From contig JBKCOJ010000007.1 of the NCBI GenBank assembly GCA_046309815.1, forward strand, positions 1 through 64,000: a DNA stretch of 64,000 nucleotides, given 5' to 3'. This document shows, piece by piece, positions 53,651-62,776 of this stretch. The number at the start of each line of letters is the position of its first letter. The stretch's first letter is position 1. The notes below the pieces were generated by a model. It saw only the letters and a list, made by a program, of their open reading frames with translations. It searched no databases and was not told the origin of the DNA. Both the position numbers and the translations under genes were made by a program. The stretch comes from CAITNM01 sp021298215. GTDB lineage: Bacteria > Pseudomonadota > Alphaproteobacteria > Paracaedibacterales > CAITNM01.

Positions 53651-54049
53651 CTAAACGCGTCGTTGAGCGCTTTTATCTTTTTTCAAAGCTAATGAGGCAA
53701 GGTACGCAGAGCGGCTGAGATGGGCTTTTTTCGCACTTTTATCGATGAGCTGCAAAAGATCTTCCGGAAAACAGACATTGACCCGCACCGTTTTTGAGGA
53801 AGGCACCTCCACCAAAAAAGCGACGGCGTCTTGGTTATCGGCATCTTGCATGATGACATCTAGAGAGCTTGACTCAGGAATAGATTCTCCCATTTCCTTC
53901 ATGAGTTCGACGTGGCCGATTAGGGCTTCTTTCGTGAAGGATTTTGCTTCGTCTAATGTTTTTCCGACGGTGATACAGCCTGGGAAATCTGGAAAGCTTA
54001 CGCCATAGTCGGAAGCGGATGTTTTATGGATTAACGCGATGTAGTTCAT
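53651..54049 (-). CDS. HicB-type antitoxin, no toxin partner seen
   Basis: A 132-residue protein with an N-terminal HicB domain (MNYIALIHK, SDYGVSFPDFPGCITVGKTLDEA) and a C-terminal ribbon-helix-helix (VNVCFPEDLLQLIDKSAKKAHLSRSAYLA). HicB normally neutralises the HicA mRNase encoded just upstream or downstream, but neither side holds a HicA-like frame. I use ATG 54049 (AGGAG at good spacing); the longer frame to 54235 is made of repeat sequence. It may be an orphan regulator. Confidence 0.85.
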   Translation of the reverse strand: MNYIALIHKTSASDYGVSFPDFPGCITVGKTLDEAKSFTKEALIGHVELMKEMGESIPESSSLDVIMQDADNQDAVAFLVEVPSSKTVRVNVCFPEDLLQLIDKSAKKAHLSRSAYLASLALKKDKSAQRRV

Positions 54050-54112
54050 GATGCTTCTCCTATGCGGGGTATTATAGTCTATACCCATAAAATAATGATC
54101 ATTATTTTTCGA

Positions 54113-54144
54113 GATTGCCGCCCCCTTTGTGGGTTCGCAATGAC
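54113..54144. repeat. GATTGCC-family palindrome
   Basis: The outer GATTGC and GCAAT pair, as in the copy at 12408, but the inner stem bases differ. It is followed by GACGCAGAAAAG. Confidence 0.6.
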
Positions 54145-54288
54145 GCAGAAAAGCATAGGAATTGGCGCAAACTTTTGCCGCCTGCGCCTTAGGAGAGAGT
54201 GTAGTTTCGTGTTCAAAGAAGTGCATCGTTTTCAAAGTTACGCTATGATCGCCTGTAACGATACCTATAAAAAATTATAACTCAATTT

Positions 54289-55134
54289 ATGGAATTTCAG
54301 CGTTTAAAAGCCACTTTAGAAAAGCACCAATTGTGGGCGAAGAAGTCATTGGGGCAGCACTTTTTGCATGATGAATCAATTTGTCAGCGGATGGTTCAGC
54401 ACCTTCAGTTAAAGGGTCAGACGGTTGTTGAAGTGGGTCCAGGACCTGGGAGTTTAACGGATATTTTGCTGAAGGAAGAGCCTGGGCTTTTGCTGTTAAT
54501 TGAAAAAGATCAACGTTTTATTGAGATTTTGAAAGAATTTGCGCCCTCACCTACTACCGAATTTGCGATTGAGCCGGCGGATGCGTTGAAGGTTTGTATC
54601 TCGGATCTTTTGAAAACGCATGGAAAGGAAGCTCCCTATCATATTGTCGCAAATTTGCCGTACAATATAGGAACAGAGTTATTGGTACGTTGGCTTGATG
54701 ATATTAAAAATATCGGGTCGATCACGGTAATGTTGCAAAAGGAAGTGGTTGATCGGGTTAAAGCAGGAATTGGCACGAAAGATTATGGAAGGCTTTCGAT
54801 TATTATGCAGTCGTGTTTTGAAGTACATGAGATGTTTCAGATTCCCCCAGAAGCTTTTATTCCGCCGCCAAAAGTTTGGTCGAGTGTGATGTATTTGAAA
54901 CCGAAGAAGGAATTACCTGAACCGAAGGTGCTGAAAACGTTGGAAAAATTAACAGCGACGGCATTTTCGCAACGTCGAAAAATGTTACGCGTAACGCTTG
55001 GCAAAGCGCTGCCGTTAACTTTATGGCAAAATTTATGCACTACTCTTGATATACAAGAAACAATGCGCCCAGAAGAAATAGATGCGCAAACCTTTTTAGC
55101 GATGGCCAAAGCATGCATCACCAACAGCATTTAA
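54289..55134 (+). CDS. rsmA: 16S rRNA dimethyladenosine transferase
   Basis: Dimethylates A1518 and A1519 at the 3' end of 16S rRNA. Rossmann methyltransferase with LGQHFLHD, VEVGPGPGS (residues 47-55) and the catalytic NLPYNI (122-127). The C-terminal helical domain has FSQRRKMLRVTLG. Length (281) is normal. The aminopeptidase gene starts inside its last 22 bases, so the two are coupled. Confidence 0.96.
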   Translation: MEFQRLKATLEKHQLWAKKSLGQHFLHDESICQRMVQHLQLKGQTVVEVGPGPGSLTDILLKEEPGLLLLIEKDQRFIEILKEFAPSPTTEFAIEPADALKVCISDLLKTHGKEAPYHIVANLPYNIGTELLVRWLDDIKNIGSITVMLQKEVVDRVKAGIGTKDYGRLSIIMQSCFEVHEMFQIPPEAFIPPPKVWSSVMYLKPKKELPEPKVLKTLEKLTATAFSQRRKMLRVTLGKALPLTLWQNLCTTLDIQETMRPEEIDAQTFLAMAKACITNSI

Positions 55135-56801
55135 AAGATTTACGTGAATGGATGAGCGCCAATAATATTCAGGCGTTGCTGGTGCCGCATGAAGACATGT
55201 TTGGAGGCGAATATATTGCAGCGCACGATGAGCGTTTAGCGTGGATTAGTGGCTTTACCGGTAGTGCAGGGTTAGCAATTATTACACATGACAAGACGCA
55301 CTTGTTTGTGGATGGGCGATATACACTGCAGGCGAAAGCGCAATCGCCTGATTTTACGATTCATGATTTTACGAAAGCAGCGATTGATGCAGTTTGTAAG
55401 GAGCTAGAAACCTTGCATTATGACCCATGGTTGTTATCAGCAGCACAACTAGAAGTGTGGGAAAAACGGCTGACTATGTGCGCGCTTGATAAAAATCCGG
55501 TAGATTTTCTGTGGGAGAATCGCCCTGCCTCTTTGCATAAACCAGCGTACATTTATCCACTTGAGTATGCAGGAGTTAGCGCGGTTGACAAACTGAAAGT
55601 GGTGCGTGCAGATATTGCTAAGCATAAAGCAGAAGCGTGGCTTTTGAGTAATTCAGAATCCGTTTGTTGGCTGTTAAATATACGCGGAGAAGATTTGCCG
55701 TACACTCCCCTACTTCATTGCATGGCGCTGGTGACTGATACAGCGGTGACACTTTTTTGTGAACCAACAAAAATCTCACCCAAAATGGCAAATGAGTTAT
55801 CTGTACATGTTGTGAATCTTGACGAGATAAAGAGCACACTTAAAAGCGTTAAGGGAACAATTTGTGCGGATAAGCGCACTACTTCTGCAGTATTTGGAGA
55901 TATTAATTTTTCTTGGCAAACAGATCCATGTGAGCTGAAAAAAGCTATTAAGAATGCTACGGAACAGCAAGGAATGCGCAATTGCCATGCGCGGGATGCA
56001 GTTGCCTTGATGCGGTTTTGGATGTGGCTTGAGAAGCAGCAGTCGGTTACGGAAATGGATGCGCAAGATTATTTGGAGACGTGTCGTCAACAACTAGACT
56101 TATATAAAGGGGATAGTTTCGCGACTATTTCAGGGTTTGCCCCGCATGGGGCGATTGTGCATTACAGATCAACGCCTGAAACGAATATACCCATTAGTAA
56201 GGGGATGTATTTATTGGATTCGGGTGGGCAGTACCTTGATGGTACGACGGATATTACGCGTACTTTTTATATTGGCGAACCAACTAAAGAGCAGAAAGAG
56301 CATTATACATTAGTGTTAAAAGGACATATTGCGCTCGCACATATTCGTTTTCCAAAAGGAACAACAGGCGCACAGCTGGATAGCTTGGCGCGGCAGTTTT
56401 TATGGAATCATGGGCTTGATTATGCGCACGGCACGGGACATGGAGTTGGCAGTTACCTTAATGTGCATGAGGGACCTCAAGGTATTAATAAAATTCGGCA
56501 AGTACCTTTAGAAGTGGGGATGGTTGTATCGAATGAGCCGGGCTTTTATAGGGAGAATCTGTATGGGATTCGCATTGAGAATCTGCAGATGGTAAAGGAA
56601 GCGGAGCATTCGAATTTCTTGTGCTTTGAATCGTTGACGCTAGTTCCTTATGAATCGGCGCTGATTGATTATGAGATGTTAAGTAAGGCGGAGCTTGATT
56701 GGCTAGCTGCATACTATCAGAATATTTGGGAAACAGTTTCACCGATGTTGAATGAACATGAGCAAGAATGGTTAAAAAAGAAGCTAAGCAAGTTACAATA
56801 A
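55113..56801 (+). CDS. Aminopeptidase P (Xaa-Pro aminopeptidase)
   Basis: Releases N-terminal residues before proline; M24B family. It has the three-part layout of the large aminopeptidase P form (562 residues), with two creatinase-like N-terminal domains and a C-terminal pita-bread domain. Metal ligands visible are Asp369 (LLDSGG), Asp380 (TDITR) and His443 (HGTGHGVG); the two Glu ligands should lie in SNEPGFY and GIRIENL. It overlaps rsmA by 22 bases. Confidence 0.93.
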   Translation: MHHQQHLKDLREWMSANNIQALLVPHEDMFGGEYIAAHDERLAWISGFTGSAGLAIITHDKTHLFVDGRYTLQAKAQSPDFTIHDFTKAAIDAVCKELETLHYDPWLLSAAQLEVWEKRLTMCALDKNPVDFLWENRPASLHKPAYIYPLEYAGVSAVDKLKVVRADIAKHKAEAWLLSNSESVCWLLNIRGEDLPYTPLLHCMALVTDTAVTLFCEPTKISPKMANELSVHVVNLDEIKSTLKSVKGTICADKRTTSAVFGDINFSWQTDPCELKKAIKNATEQQGMRNCHARDAVALMRFWMWLEKQQSVTEMDAQDYLETCRQQLDLYKGDSFATISGFAPHGAIVHYRSTPETNIPISKGMYLLDSGGQYLDGTTDITRTFYIGEPTKEQKEHYTLVLKGHIALAHIRFPKGTTGAQLDSLARQFLWNHGLDYAHGTGHGVGSYLNVHEGPQGINKIRQVPLEVGMVVSNEPGFYRENLYGIRIENLQMVKEAEHSNFLCFESLTLVPYESALIDYEMLSKAELDWLAAYYQNIWETVSPMLNEHEQEWLKKKLSKLQ

Positions 56802-56898
56802 TTTTCTTAAAATTTCTACAAAATTTTTCAAAAACCCTATTGTGAAAATTTTAAAAGTTCTGTGTACTATATATAGTTACTTTTAATTCGTATTGTTG

Positions 56899-57309
56899 AT
56901 GAGCAAGGAAAAAGTAGAGTCCCCTTTGGATGATGTTGATGCATTCATGAATCCCAAACAGTTGGAATATTTCAAAACTAAACTGATCAACTGGAGAGAT
57001 CAAATATTGCGAGAATGTTCTGACACTATTACCGATTTACAAGACAATCAAAGCGAAGCTGACATTATTGATGCAGCCGCTAAAGAAGCAGATTATAAAC
57101 TTACCCTTCGCGCACGAAATAGAGATTTTAAACTGCTTCGAAAAATTGAAGAAGCACTTTTGCGTATTGATAATGGCACGTATGGATACTGCGAAGAAAC
57201 TGGCGAGCCTATTAGCCTAAAACGCCTGGATGCTCGGCCTATTGCTACTCTTGGCATTGAAGCTCAAGAGCGTCATGAGCGAGAAGAACGCACACATCGT
57301 GATATTTAA
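56899..57309 (+). CDS. dksA: RNA polymerase-binding transcription factor DksA
   Basis: A 136-residue secondary-channel regulator that works with ppGpp. The coiled-coil domain carries the conserved acidic tip, and the globular end has YGYCEETGEPISLKRLDARP. Only one of the four zinc cysteines is kept (the others are Thr, Gly and Ala), which is normal for alphaproteobacterial DksA. I use ATG 56899; two TTG codons directly before it are weaker starts. Confidence 0.95.
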   Translation: MSKEKVESPLDDVDAFMNPKQLEYFKTKLINWRDQILRECSDTITDLQDNQSEADIIDAAAKEADYKLTLRARNRDFKLLRKIEEALLRIDNGTYGYCEETGEPISLKRLDARPIATLGIEAQERHEREERTHRDI

Positions 57310-57334
57310 TTTCTAAATTAGGCAATAGAACACC

Positions 57335-57363
57335 TTGACTAAGTGGTCACATTTTGTGATACT
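57335..57363 (+). promoter_or_regulatory. Sigma-70-type promoter of the M23 gene
   Basis: TTGACT and GATACT are separated by 17 bases. The -10 box lies 37 bases before the ATG at 57400, inside the first codons of a longer open frame, which supports the shorter gene. Confidence 0.65.
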
Positions 57364-57399
57364 TTTGGTGTTCTGTTTTTTTGTAATTGGGGGGAGAAA

Positions 57400-58674
57400 A
57401 TGCAGGGACTACATCTCCGTTATAAGCGATTAGGAACATTTTTTGCAGTGATTGTGGTCTTATTTGGATCCTCTCGCCTTTACAAATACTGTTCATCGAA
57501 CCCTACTATATCACCAGAAATTGCTACCTCTGTTTCAAATATCATTCCCAAAGAACCTGAGATTCTTGAAACAACCCTTACTTTAGGAAGTGGTGGCAGC
57601 GTACAAAAACTCCTTACAAGTTTTGGCGTTACAAAAGAAGCAGCTTTGCAAATATCGAATGCTTTTTCTCAATATCAATCTCATCGAACCCTGAAATCCG
57701 GACAAAGCTTTTATATTCGATATAAAAAATTAGAAGATGGCGTGCAGATTGAATCGTTACAAGCGCAGCCGAGCATAGATCAAAAAGTATCTGTTACCAT
57801 GATAGACGGTTGTTATGTTGGCAAAGCAGAAAAAATCAATCTAACGCCCACTGTACATGTATTTGAAGGCAATGTTCGCTCAAGTTTTTACAGCTCAGCA
57901 TTAAAAGCAGGAGTTCCTTCCAAGCTCGTTCAAGAAGCTGCCGATGTCTTAAGTTATGTTGTGAATTTCCAGCATGGCATAAAGGCAGGAGCAACGTTCA
58001 AGATACTATGTAATGCTTTAAAAAATGATCAAGGAAATATTGTAAAAATTGAGCAATTGCGTTTTGTTTCATTACATACGAACGGCCAAAGACATGAAAT
58101 CTATTCTTTTAAAGACAACGGAAAAATACGCTTTTTTGACAGTAATGGAAATAGCGTGGTGCGTTCACTTTTGCAAACCCCTTTAAACGCGGCCAAGCTT
58201 TGCGTTACGTCAGGATTTGGCGTGAGAAGGCACCCTATTCACGGATTTAGCCATAAGCATAAGGGCGTAGATTTTGGCGCTGCAAGTGGAACGCCTGTGC
58301 TTGCTGCTGGTGACGGCCGTGTTGTTTCTTGTGGATGGTATGGCGGCTATGGCAACCATGTAAAAATACGCCATGAAGGCGGTTATGAAACTCTTTATGG
58401 ACATTTAAAGTATATAAATAAAGGGATTAGACCCGGCACCCATGTTTCACAGCGTCAAGTTCTAGGTGGAGTTGGTATGACAGGAAGCGCCACTGGCCCT
58501 CACCTGCATTTTGAAGTCATTCTTAACGGACGCCACATTAATCCTATGAAAGTTCAAGGACTTCCAACTTTTAAATTAACAGGCGGTTCTTTAAAAAAGT
58601 TTGAAGCAATGAAGCAACAAACCTTGAAAGAGGTTGTGGAAATCATTCAAACTAAAGCTGTAGTAGCTGAATAA
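57400..58674 (+). CDS. M23-family peptidoglycan endopeptidase (MepM-like)
   Basis: A 424-residue envelope protein: one N-terminal hydrophobic helix (signal anchor, about residues 8-28), a LysM/OapA-like region (about 55-130), a second barrel region, and a LytM/M23 domain at about 255-385. Metal ligands His287 and Asp291 (HKGVD), with His368 and His370 (HLHFEV), are intact, so it should be an active cross-link hydrolase. The start at 57400 follows GGGGAGAAA. It may help septum or cell-wall growth. Confidence 0.93.
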   Translation: MQGLHLRYKRLGTFFAVIVVLFGSSRLYKYCSSNPTISPEIATSVSNIIPKEPEILETTLTLGSGGSVQKLLTSFGVTKEAALQISNAFSQYQSHRTLKSGQSFYIRYKKLEDGVQIESLQAQPSIDQKVSVTMIDGCYVGKAEKINLTPTVHVFEGNVRSSFYSSALKAGVPSKLVQEAADVLSYVVNFQHGIKAGATFKILCNALKNDQGNIVKIEQLRFVSLHTNGQRHEIYSFKDNGKIRFFDSNGNSVVRSLLQTPLNAAKLCVTSGFGVRRHPIHGFSHKHKGVDFGAASGTPVLAAGDGRVVSCGWYGGYGNHVKIRHEGGYETLYGHLKYINKGIRPGTHVSQRQVLGGVGMTGSATGPHLHFEVILNGRHINPMKVQGLPTFKLTGGSLKKFEAMKQQTLKEVVEIIQTKAVVAE

Positions 58675-58707
58675 TTTTTCTTCTTATTTTTCTGATTGGA
58701 GCAGATG

Positions 58708-59592
58708 ATGAAACTGCCTATGGTTACCGTAATGTTTATAGCTTGTTTTTTTTGGAACTTGCATACCGCTTGTGAGGAAGAACACATGAAAGAAAATCCT
58801 TATGTTTTAGCAACTGGAGAAAAAGCCAAGAAAATTCTTGATACGCAGCATGAGCTTTTTGCCGAAGTGTCATATCGACATTTAGAAGAAGCTGAATTAG
58901 CCGCCGGCAAAAAAGTATATGACATAGGGTGCGGTAGCGGTGTGATGACCGAGTATTTGGCAAATAAAGTTGGTGAAGAAGGTCATGTAGTTGCTGTGGA
59001 TATTAGTCCTGAACAAATAGGTGTAACACGCGCGCGTATAGAGGAAGCCGGTCTTTCAAATGTAACATTTATAACTGGCGATATGGCAACGATTGATTTA
59101 CCTGAAGGTGAAGCTGATATTGTATATGCGCGTTTCTTTTTAATGCATCAACGAAAAGTATCAAGTATCATTAAAAAAATGAAATCTCTTTTAAAGCGAG
59201 GGGGCGTCTTAGTTTTAGAAGAGTCCGTCATGAGTTCTCATCATTTTTCAGAAAGAAGCGATGCATTTGATGCTTTTGTAAAATCTCTCGTTGCTTTAGG
59301 CAATCACAAAGGCGTCAATTTTGATATTGGTTATCAATTAAATGCGTTATGTGAAGCAGTAGGATTCGATCAGATTTTATCACGATCCATTGAATTCAAA
59401 TTACCAACAAGTAAAGTTGCTCCGACTTTACTTGCGCGTATTGATGAGCTTCGAGACGGCGTTATTGGCGCTGAGCTGGCTACATCTGAGCAAGTTGATG
59501 CCTGGAAGGAAGCAATTGGTGAAGCATTTGCAACGGGTGGACCTGATTCTTATGTAACTTCTAAGCAAGGGCATATTTTAGCTTGGAAGTAA
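58708..59592 (+). CDS. SAM-dependent methyltransferase with an N-terminal signal-like segment
   Basis: A 294-residue class I methyltransferase. Motif I is YDIGCGSGVMTEYL, followed by VVAVDISPEQ, TGDMATIDL and ADIVYARFFLMHQ; it resembles the UbiE/Methyltransf_25 group. Residues 1-24 (MKLPMVTVMFIACFFWNLHTA) form an unexpected hydrophobic stretch that looks like a Sec signal peptide; such enzymes normally stay in the cytoplasm where SAM is. Residue 25 is Cys, but the preceding HTA is a poor lipobox. The start at 58708 has GGAG six bases before it; TTG 58696 and ATG 58705 are alternatives. The target molecule is unknown. Confidence 0.82.
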   Translation: MKLPMVTVMFIACFFWNLHTACEEEHMKENPYVLATGEKAKKILDTQHELFAEVSYRHLEEAELAAGKKVYDIGCGSGVMTEYLANKVGEEGHVVAVDISPEQIGVTRARIEEAGLSNVTFITGDMATIDLPEGEADIVYARFFLMHQRKVSSIIKKMKSLLKRGGVLVLEESVMSSHHFSERSDAFDAFVKSLVALGNHKGVNFDIGYQLNALCEAVGFDQILSRSIEFKLPTSKVAPTLLARIDELRDGVIGAELATSEQVDAWKEAIGEAFATGGPDSYVTSKQGHILAWK

Positions 59593-59631
59593 ATCGGCTA
59601 TCTGAAAAATAAATATACATAAGCTTTTTTA

Positions 59632-59660
59632 TTGAAAAATACGCAATAATATTATATAAT
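59632..59660 (+). promoter_or_regulatory. Strong sigma-70-type promoter
   Basis: TTGAAA and TATAAT are separated by 17 bases, ending 34 bases before the ATG of the small secreted protein at 59695. Confidence 0.75.
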
Positions 59661-59694
59661 AAAGCATCTATATTTTTTCTTTAAAGTATTTATC

Positions 59695-60186
59695 ATGAGA
59701 AATTTGCCCATTTTATCGTATATACTTATCACCTCCATGTTCCCTGTGGTCAATGGGGCTGAGGAAAGCAAGATGGGTGAAAACCATCGTAATAGCTCCT
59801 CGTCTGTTGCTAATGCTCATACTGTTGATGAGTACTTTGAAGGACTTAAGGAAAAGGCTGCTTCTTCTGAAAATGCTCGTGATATTACTCAGCAGTGCCG
59901 AAAGTTTGTAGAGCAAAAAGCACATGAATTTGCAGAACATGGGCAAGGATATTTGTTGGCAGAAAGTTTAATAAACGAGCTATCGAGCGCAGAGACACAG
60001 TGGGGTTTTGAGAGCAAGCTCTTATTTAATAAATCTGTTAAATCAATCGAGGAGATCTTAATACAAACGGTTGAAGAGTGGAGGGAAAGTGAAGTGAAGC
60101 TACATAAAGATGATGCAAAAAGCTTGGGACAAATTGAAGCGTTAGCAAATGCCGCGAAAGAGTTCTTAGAACCGACTTTCAAATAG
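59695..60186 (+). CDS. Small secreted protein of unknown function
   Basis: A 163-residue protein with a signal peptide (about residues 1-21, ending NGA). The mature part is helical and charged, with Lys/Glu/Ala-rich segments (KFVEQKAHEFAEHG, EILIQTVEEWRESE). I see no family motif. A strong promoter lies directly upstream, so it is probably well expressed. Confidence 0.65.
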   Translation: MRNLPILSYILITSMFPVVNGAEESKMGENHRNSSSSVANAHTVDEYFEGLKEKAASSENARDITQQCRKFVEQKAHEFAEHGQGYLLAESLINELSSAETQWGFESKLLFNKSVKSIEEILIQTVEEWRESEVKLHKDDAKSLGQIEALANAAKEFLEPTFK

Positions 60187-60674
60187 TGAGCATGTTCACA
60201 TTATTATGAAGCCGTGAGCTGCACAACCCAATTTATGTTATCGGTAACATTCACTGAATCCCCCAGTCAAGCCACGAGACGTCATAAGTAGAGCAAGTCG
60301 CGAGAAGTCTCGCGTCTTTGTGAGGAGAAATAGCTTTGTAGCAATCCAGTTTTATGTTTCGATATTATGAACTGGATCCTTACGCCTGCTTCGCAGACTC
60401 AGGATGAAGAGGAATGAGGAAATATAGGCTCAGGATGACGGAAAAAGAAAAGCGCTGGAGAATGACGAAGAGGAGAACTGTGCAGGCTTAAGATGACAAG
60501 GAACGAGATCACGTTCGTACCAATGGGCAGTTAGCTCTCTCAACGTCTTCCTGGAGCGCAGCTCCCGTAAGGGTCCAGTTCTATAATATCGATAGCTATG
60601 CACCGAGCTCCGTTCCCATTCTTCAACGGGACTGCGTTTTCAACGGGGCGTCTATTTTTTATGTTACGGTGTAC
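60187..60674. repeat. Nested mosaic of several repeat families, no gene
   Basis: About 490 bases without a gene. A TCAAG element (about 60258-60285), a GCAAG/GAGAAG element near 60293-60320, a CCTGCTTCGCAGACTCAGGATGA block near 60380-60410, several AGGATGACGG and AAGATGACAAGG fragments, and two partial TTC-loop halves (CCCATTCTTCAACGGG and GTTTTCAACGGGGCGTCTAT, 60613-60655) can be seen. It appears to be an accumulation site where elements inserted into each other between two convergent genes. Confidence 0.7.
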
Positions 60675-62102
60675 TTACTGCAGGTTGCCGAATTTTGTGT
60701 GTTTGCCATCGAAGAAGAGTTTGACTGTACCAACAGGCCCGTGACGTTGCTTAGCCACAATAATTTCCGCTTGATTTTGCACTTTTGACATACGTTGTTG
60801 CCACTCTAGGTGCTTATCGGTGCCTACCGGTGGTTCTTTGCGTGCTTCGTAGTATTCATCACGATAGATAAACATGACGACGTCAGCATCTTGCTCAATA
60901 GATCCGGATTCACGCAAGTCTGAGAGCTGAGGGCGTTTGTCCTCACGCTGTTCAACCGCACGAGACAATTGAGAAAGAGCAATCACGGGAATGTTTAATT
61001 CCTTCGCAAGAGCTTTCAATCCTCGAGAAATATCTGAAATTTCTTGAACACGATTATCGCTACTACGTGATTTGCCGCTGCCTTCAAGTAATTGCAAGTA
61101 GTCTACTATCACTAATCCGATGCCATGCTGACGTTGTAGGCGACGTGCACGGTTACGCAAGGCTGTAACGGTAAGAGCAGGGGTATCGTCAATAAAAAGA
61201 CCTAGATTTTCAATATCACGGCTTGCAGATACTAAATTAGGAAATTCTTCGGCTTTAATTTCACCGCGGCGAATGCGATCGGAGGAAATTCTTGATTGAG
61301 TTGAGAGAATACGGGTTGCTAATTGCTCAGCGGACATTTCGAGTGAGAAGAACGCAACATTTGCTCCTTCTTTAGCGTTATCAAGAAAAGCTTTAGCTGC
61401 GTTAAAAGCAATATTGGTGCCTAAAACGGTTTTTCCCATGGAAGGACGTCCGGCAACAATGAGTAAATCGGAGGGGTGAAGACCACCCAGCATTTTATCA
61501 ATATCTAATAGTCCTGAGGTCACACCAACGATAGGTGTTTCACGACGATAGGCGATCTCAGCCATTTTCACCGCTTCAGTTAGAGCTGTTTTAAAGGGTA
61601 CAGCACCGCGTGTTGTGTCGCCGCTGCTGGCTAGATCATACAGCTGCTTTTCGGCATCCTCGATCTTTTCCATTGCGGAGCCTTCAGATTTTAGTTCATG
61701 GGCTTCGCGCACGATGCCATCACCGATTGAGACGAGGCTTCGCCTTAGATAAAGCTCGTGAATCATTTGGCCATAATCACGCACACTGACAGTACTTGAA
61801 ACACCTGCTGCTAGATCAACCAGGTACCCTATTCCTCCCGCTTCTTGCATTAAAGGATCTGTTTCGAGCATCGGCTTTAGAGTAATTGGATCCGCTACTT
61901 GGGTGCGATTAATGAGTCGTGAAATTGTTTCATAAATTGTTTTGTGTAAGGGGTGCGAGAAATGTTCAGGCTTTAAGAATTCGTTCACAGCTTCAAATGC
62001 TTGGTTATTAAGCATTAATGCGCCTAACAATGACTGCTCAGCTTCTAAATTGTGCAATGGGTGAATTTCTGGTTGCTTTTCAAAGGCTAAAACCTGAGCC
62101 AT
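60675..62102 (-). CDS. dnaB: Replicative DNA helicase DnaB
   Basis: Unwinds DNA at the replication fork. The N-terminal domain has LHNLEAEQSLLGALML (residues 17-32), then a linker. The RecA-like ATPase has Walker A GRPSMGKT (218-225), Walker B VIVDYLQLL, and the arginine-finger region ISRGLKALAKEL followed by SGSIEQDADVVMFIYRDEYY. Length (475) is normal; there is no intein. The ATG at 62102 has a GGAGAG site. Confidence 0.96.
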   Translation of the reverse strand: MAQVLAFEKQPEIHPLHNLEAEQSLLGALMLNNQAFEAVNEFLKPEHFSHPLHKTIYETISRLINRTQVADPITLKPMLETDPLMQEAGGIGYLVDLAAGVSSTVSVRDYGQMIHELYLRRSLVSIGDGIVREAHELKSEGSAMEKIEDAEKQLYDLASSGDTTRGAVPFKTALTEAVKMAEIAYRRETPIVGVTSGLLDIDKMLGGLHPSDLLIVAGRPSMGKTVLGTNIAFNAAKAFLDNAKEGANVAFFSLEMSAEQLATRILSTQSRISSDRIRRGEIKAEEFPNLVSASRDIENLGLFIDDTPALTVTALRNRARRLQRQHGIGLVIVDYLQLLEGSGKSRSSDNRVQEISDISRGLKALAKELNIPVIALSQLSRAVEQREDKRPQLSDLRESGSIEQDADVVMFIYRDEYYEARKEPPVGTDKHLEWQQRMSKVQNQAEIIVAKQRHGPVGTVKLFFDGKHTKFGNLQ

Positions 62103-62207
62103 GACATCTCTCTCCTACATAGGCCTTCAACGTATCATATTCTGAGGTGTTTACCAACTATTAAAACTCTTATTTTATAATAGAAAAAAGCATGTTTTTT
62201 TTATTTT

Positions 62208-62672
62208 ATGAAGTTTTTATTTCTTTTTTATTTCTTAGTACAGTGCAGCTGGGCTAGTTATTATAATAACGATCAAGACTATGATTATTTAGGAGCTGCA
62301 ACACAAGGGTATTCAGGCATGACGCAAGGGTACAACATGCTGAAAAGTGCCACTAAAAAAAAGTCTAAAAAAGGAAAAAAGAAGAGCAAAGAAGAAAAAC
62401 GAAAAGAAAGAAAAGAAAAAACAAAACAGATGAAAGAATCTGTTAAAAAAATGGCCATAGAAAAGATAGAAAACATGGCTTTCGATGAAGTGAAAAAAGC
62501 AACTCTTAATTCGCTTAACGGCACCCCCTCTTCTCAAAGCCAACCCTCTTCAAGCTCTTCCTTTCAAGATATTATGGGTAACCTGCAGCAATCTATAGGT
62601 ACGCTTGGCGGAAGTAGCTCAACAACTGGTGCTAATCAAAACAATTCTCCAGGAGGAATCTCTGGCAAGTAG
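62208..62672 (+). CDS. Secreted lysine-rich protein
   Basis: A 154-residue protein with a signal peptide (about residues 1-17, ending CSWAS). A Tyr/Asp/Gly-rich start (YYNNDQDYDYLGAA) is followed by a highly basic stretch (KKKSKKGKKKSKEEKRKER, residues 50-68). An amphipathic helix and a Ser/Gly/Gln-rich tail follow. It resembles the DDDQGGM protein at 11444 in plan (signal peptide, basic middle, low-complexity tail). The basic stretch could act as a nuclear signal or nucleic acid contact if the protein is delivered to a host. No family is recognised. Confidence 0.6.
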   Translation: MKFLFLFYFLVQCSWASYYNNDQDYDYLGAATQGYSGMTQGYNMLKSATKKKSKKGKKKSKEEKRKERKEKTKQMKESVKKMAIEKIENMAFDEVKKATLNSLNGTPSSQSQPSSSSSFQDIMGNLQQSIGTLGGSSSTTGANQNNSPGGISGK

Positions 62673-62776
62673 GGCTTTAGATACATATATTATTAAGAAA
62701 TTCTTGGTTAAATTACGATTGAACTGAAGAAGCATTTTAGGCAGAGAGAAATTAAATGGGGGTTCTGAGGTTTTTA

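Noticed and set aside
54050..54280. Longer HicB start at 54235
   Set aside because: The added 62 residues come from intergenic repeat sequence; ATG 54049 has a strong ribosome site.
56899..57309. Loss of three zinc-finger cysteines in DksA as a sign of decay
   Set aside because: The one-cysteine form with GYCEETGEPI is usual in Alphaproteobacteria.
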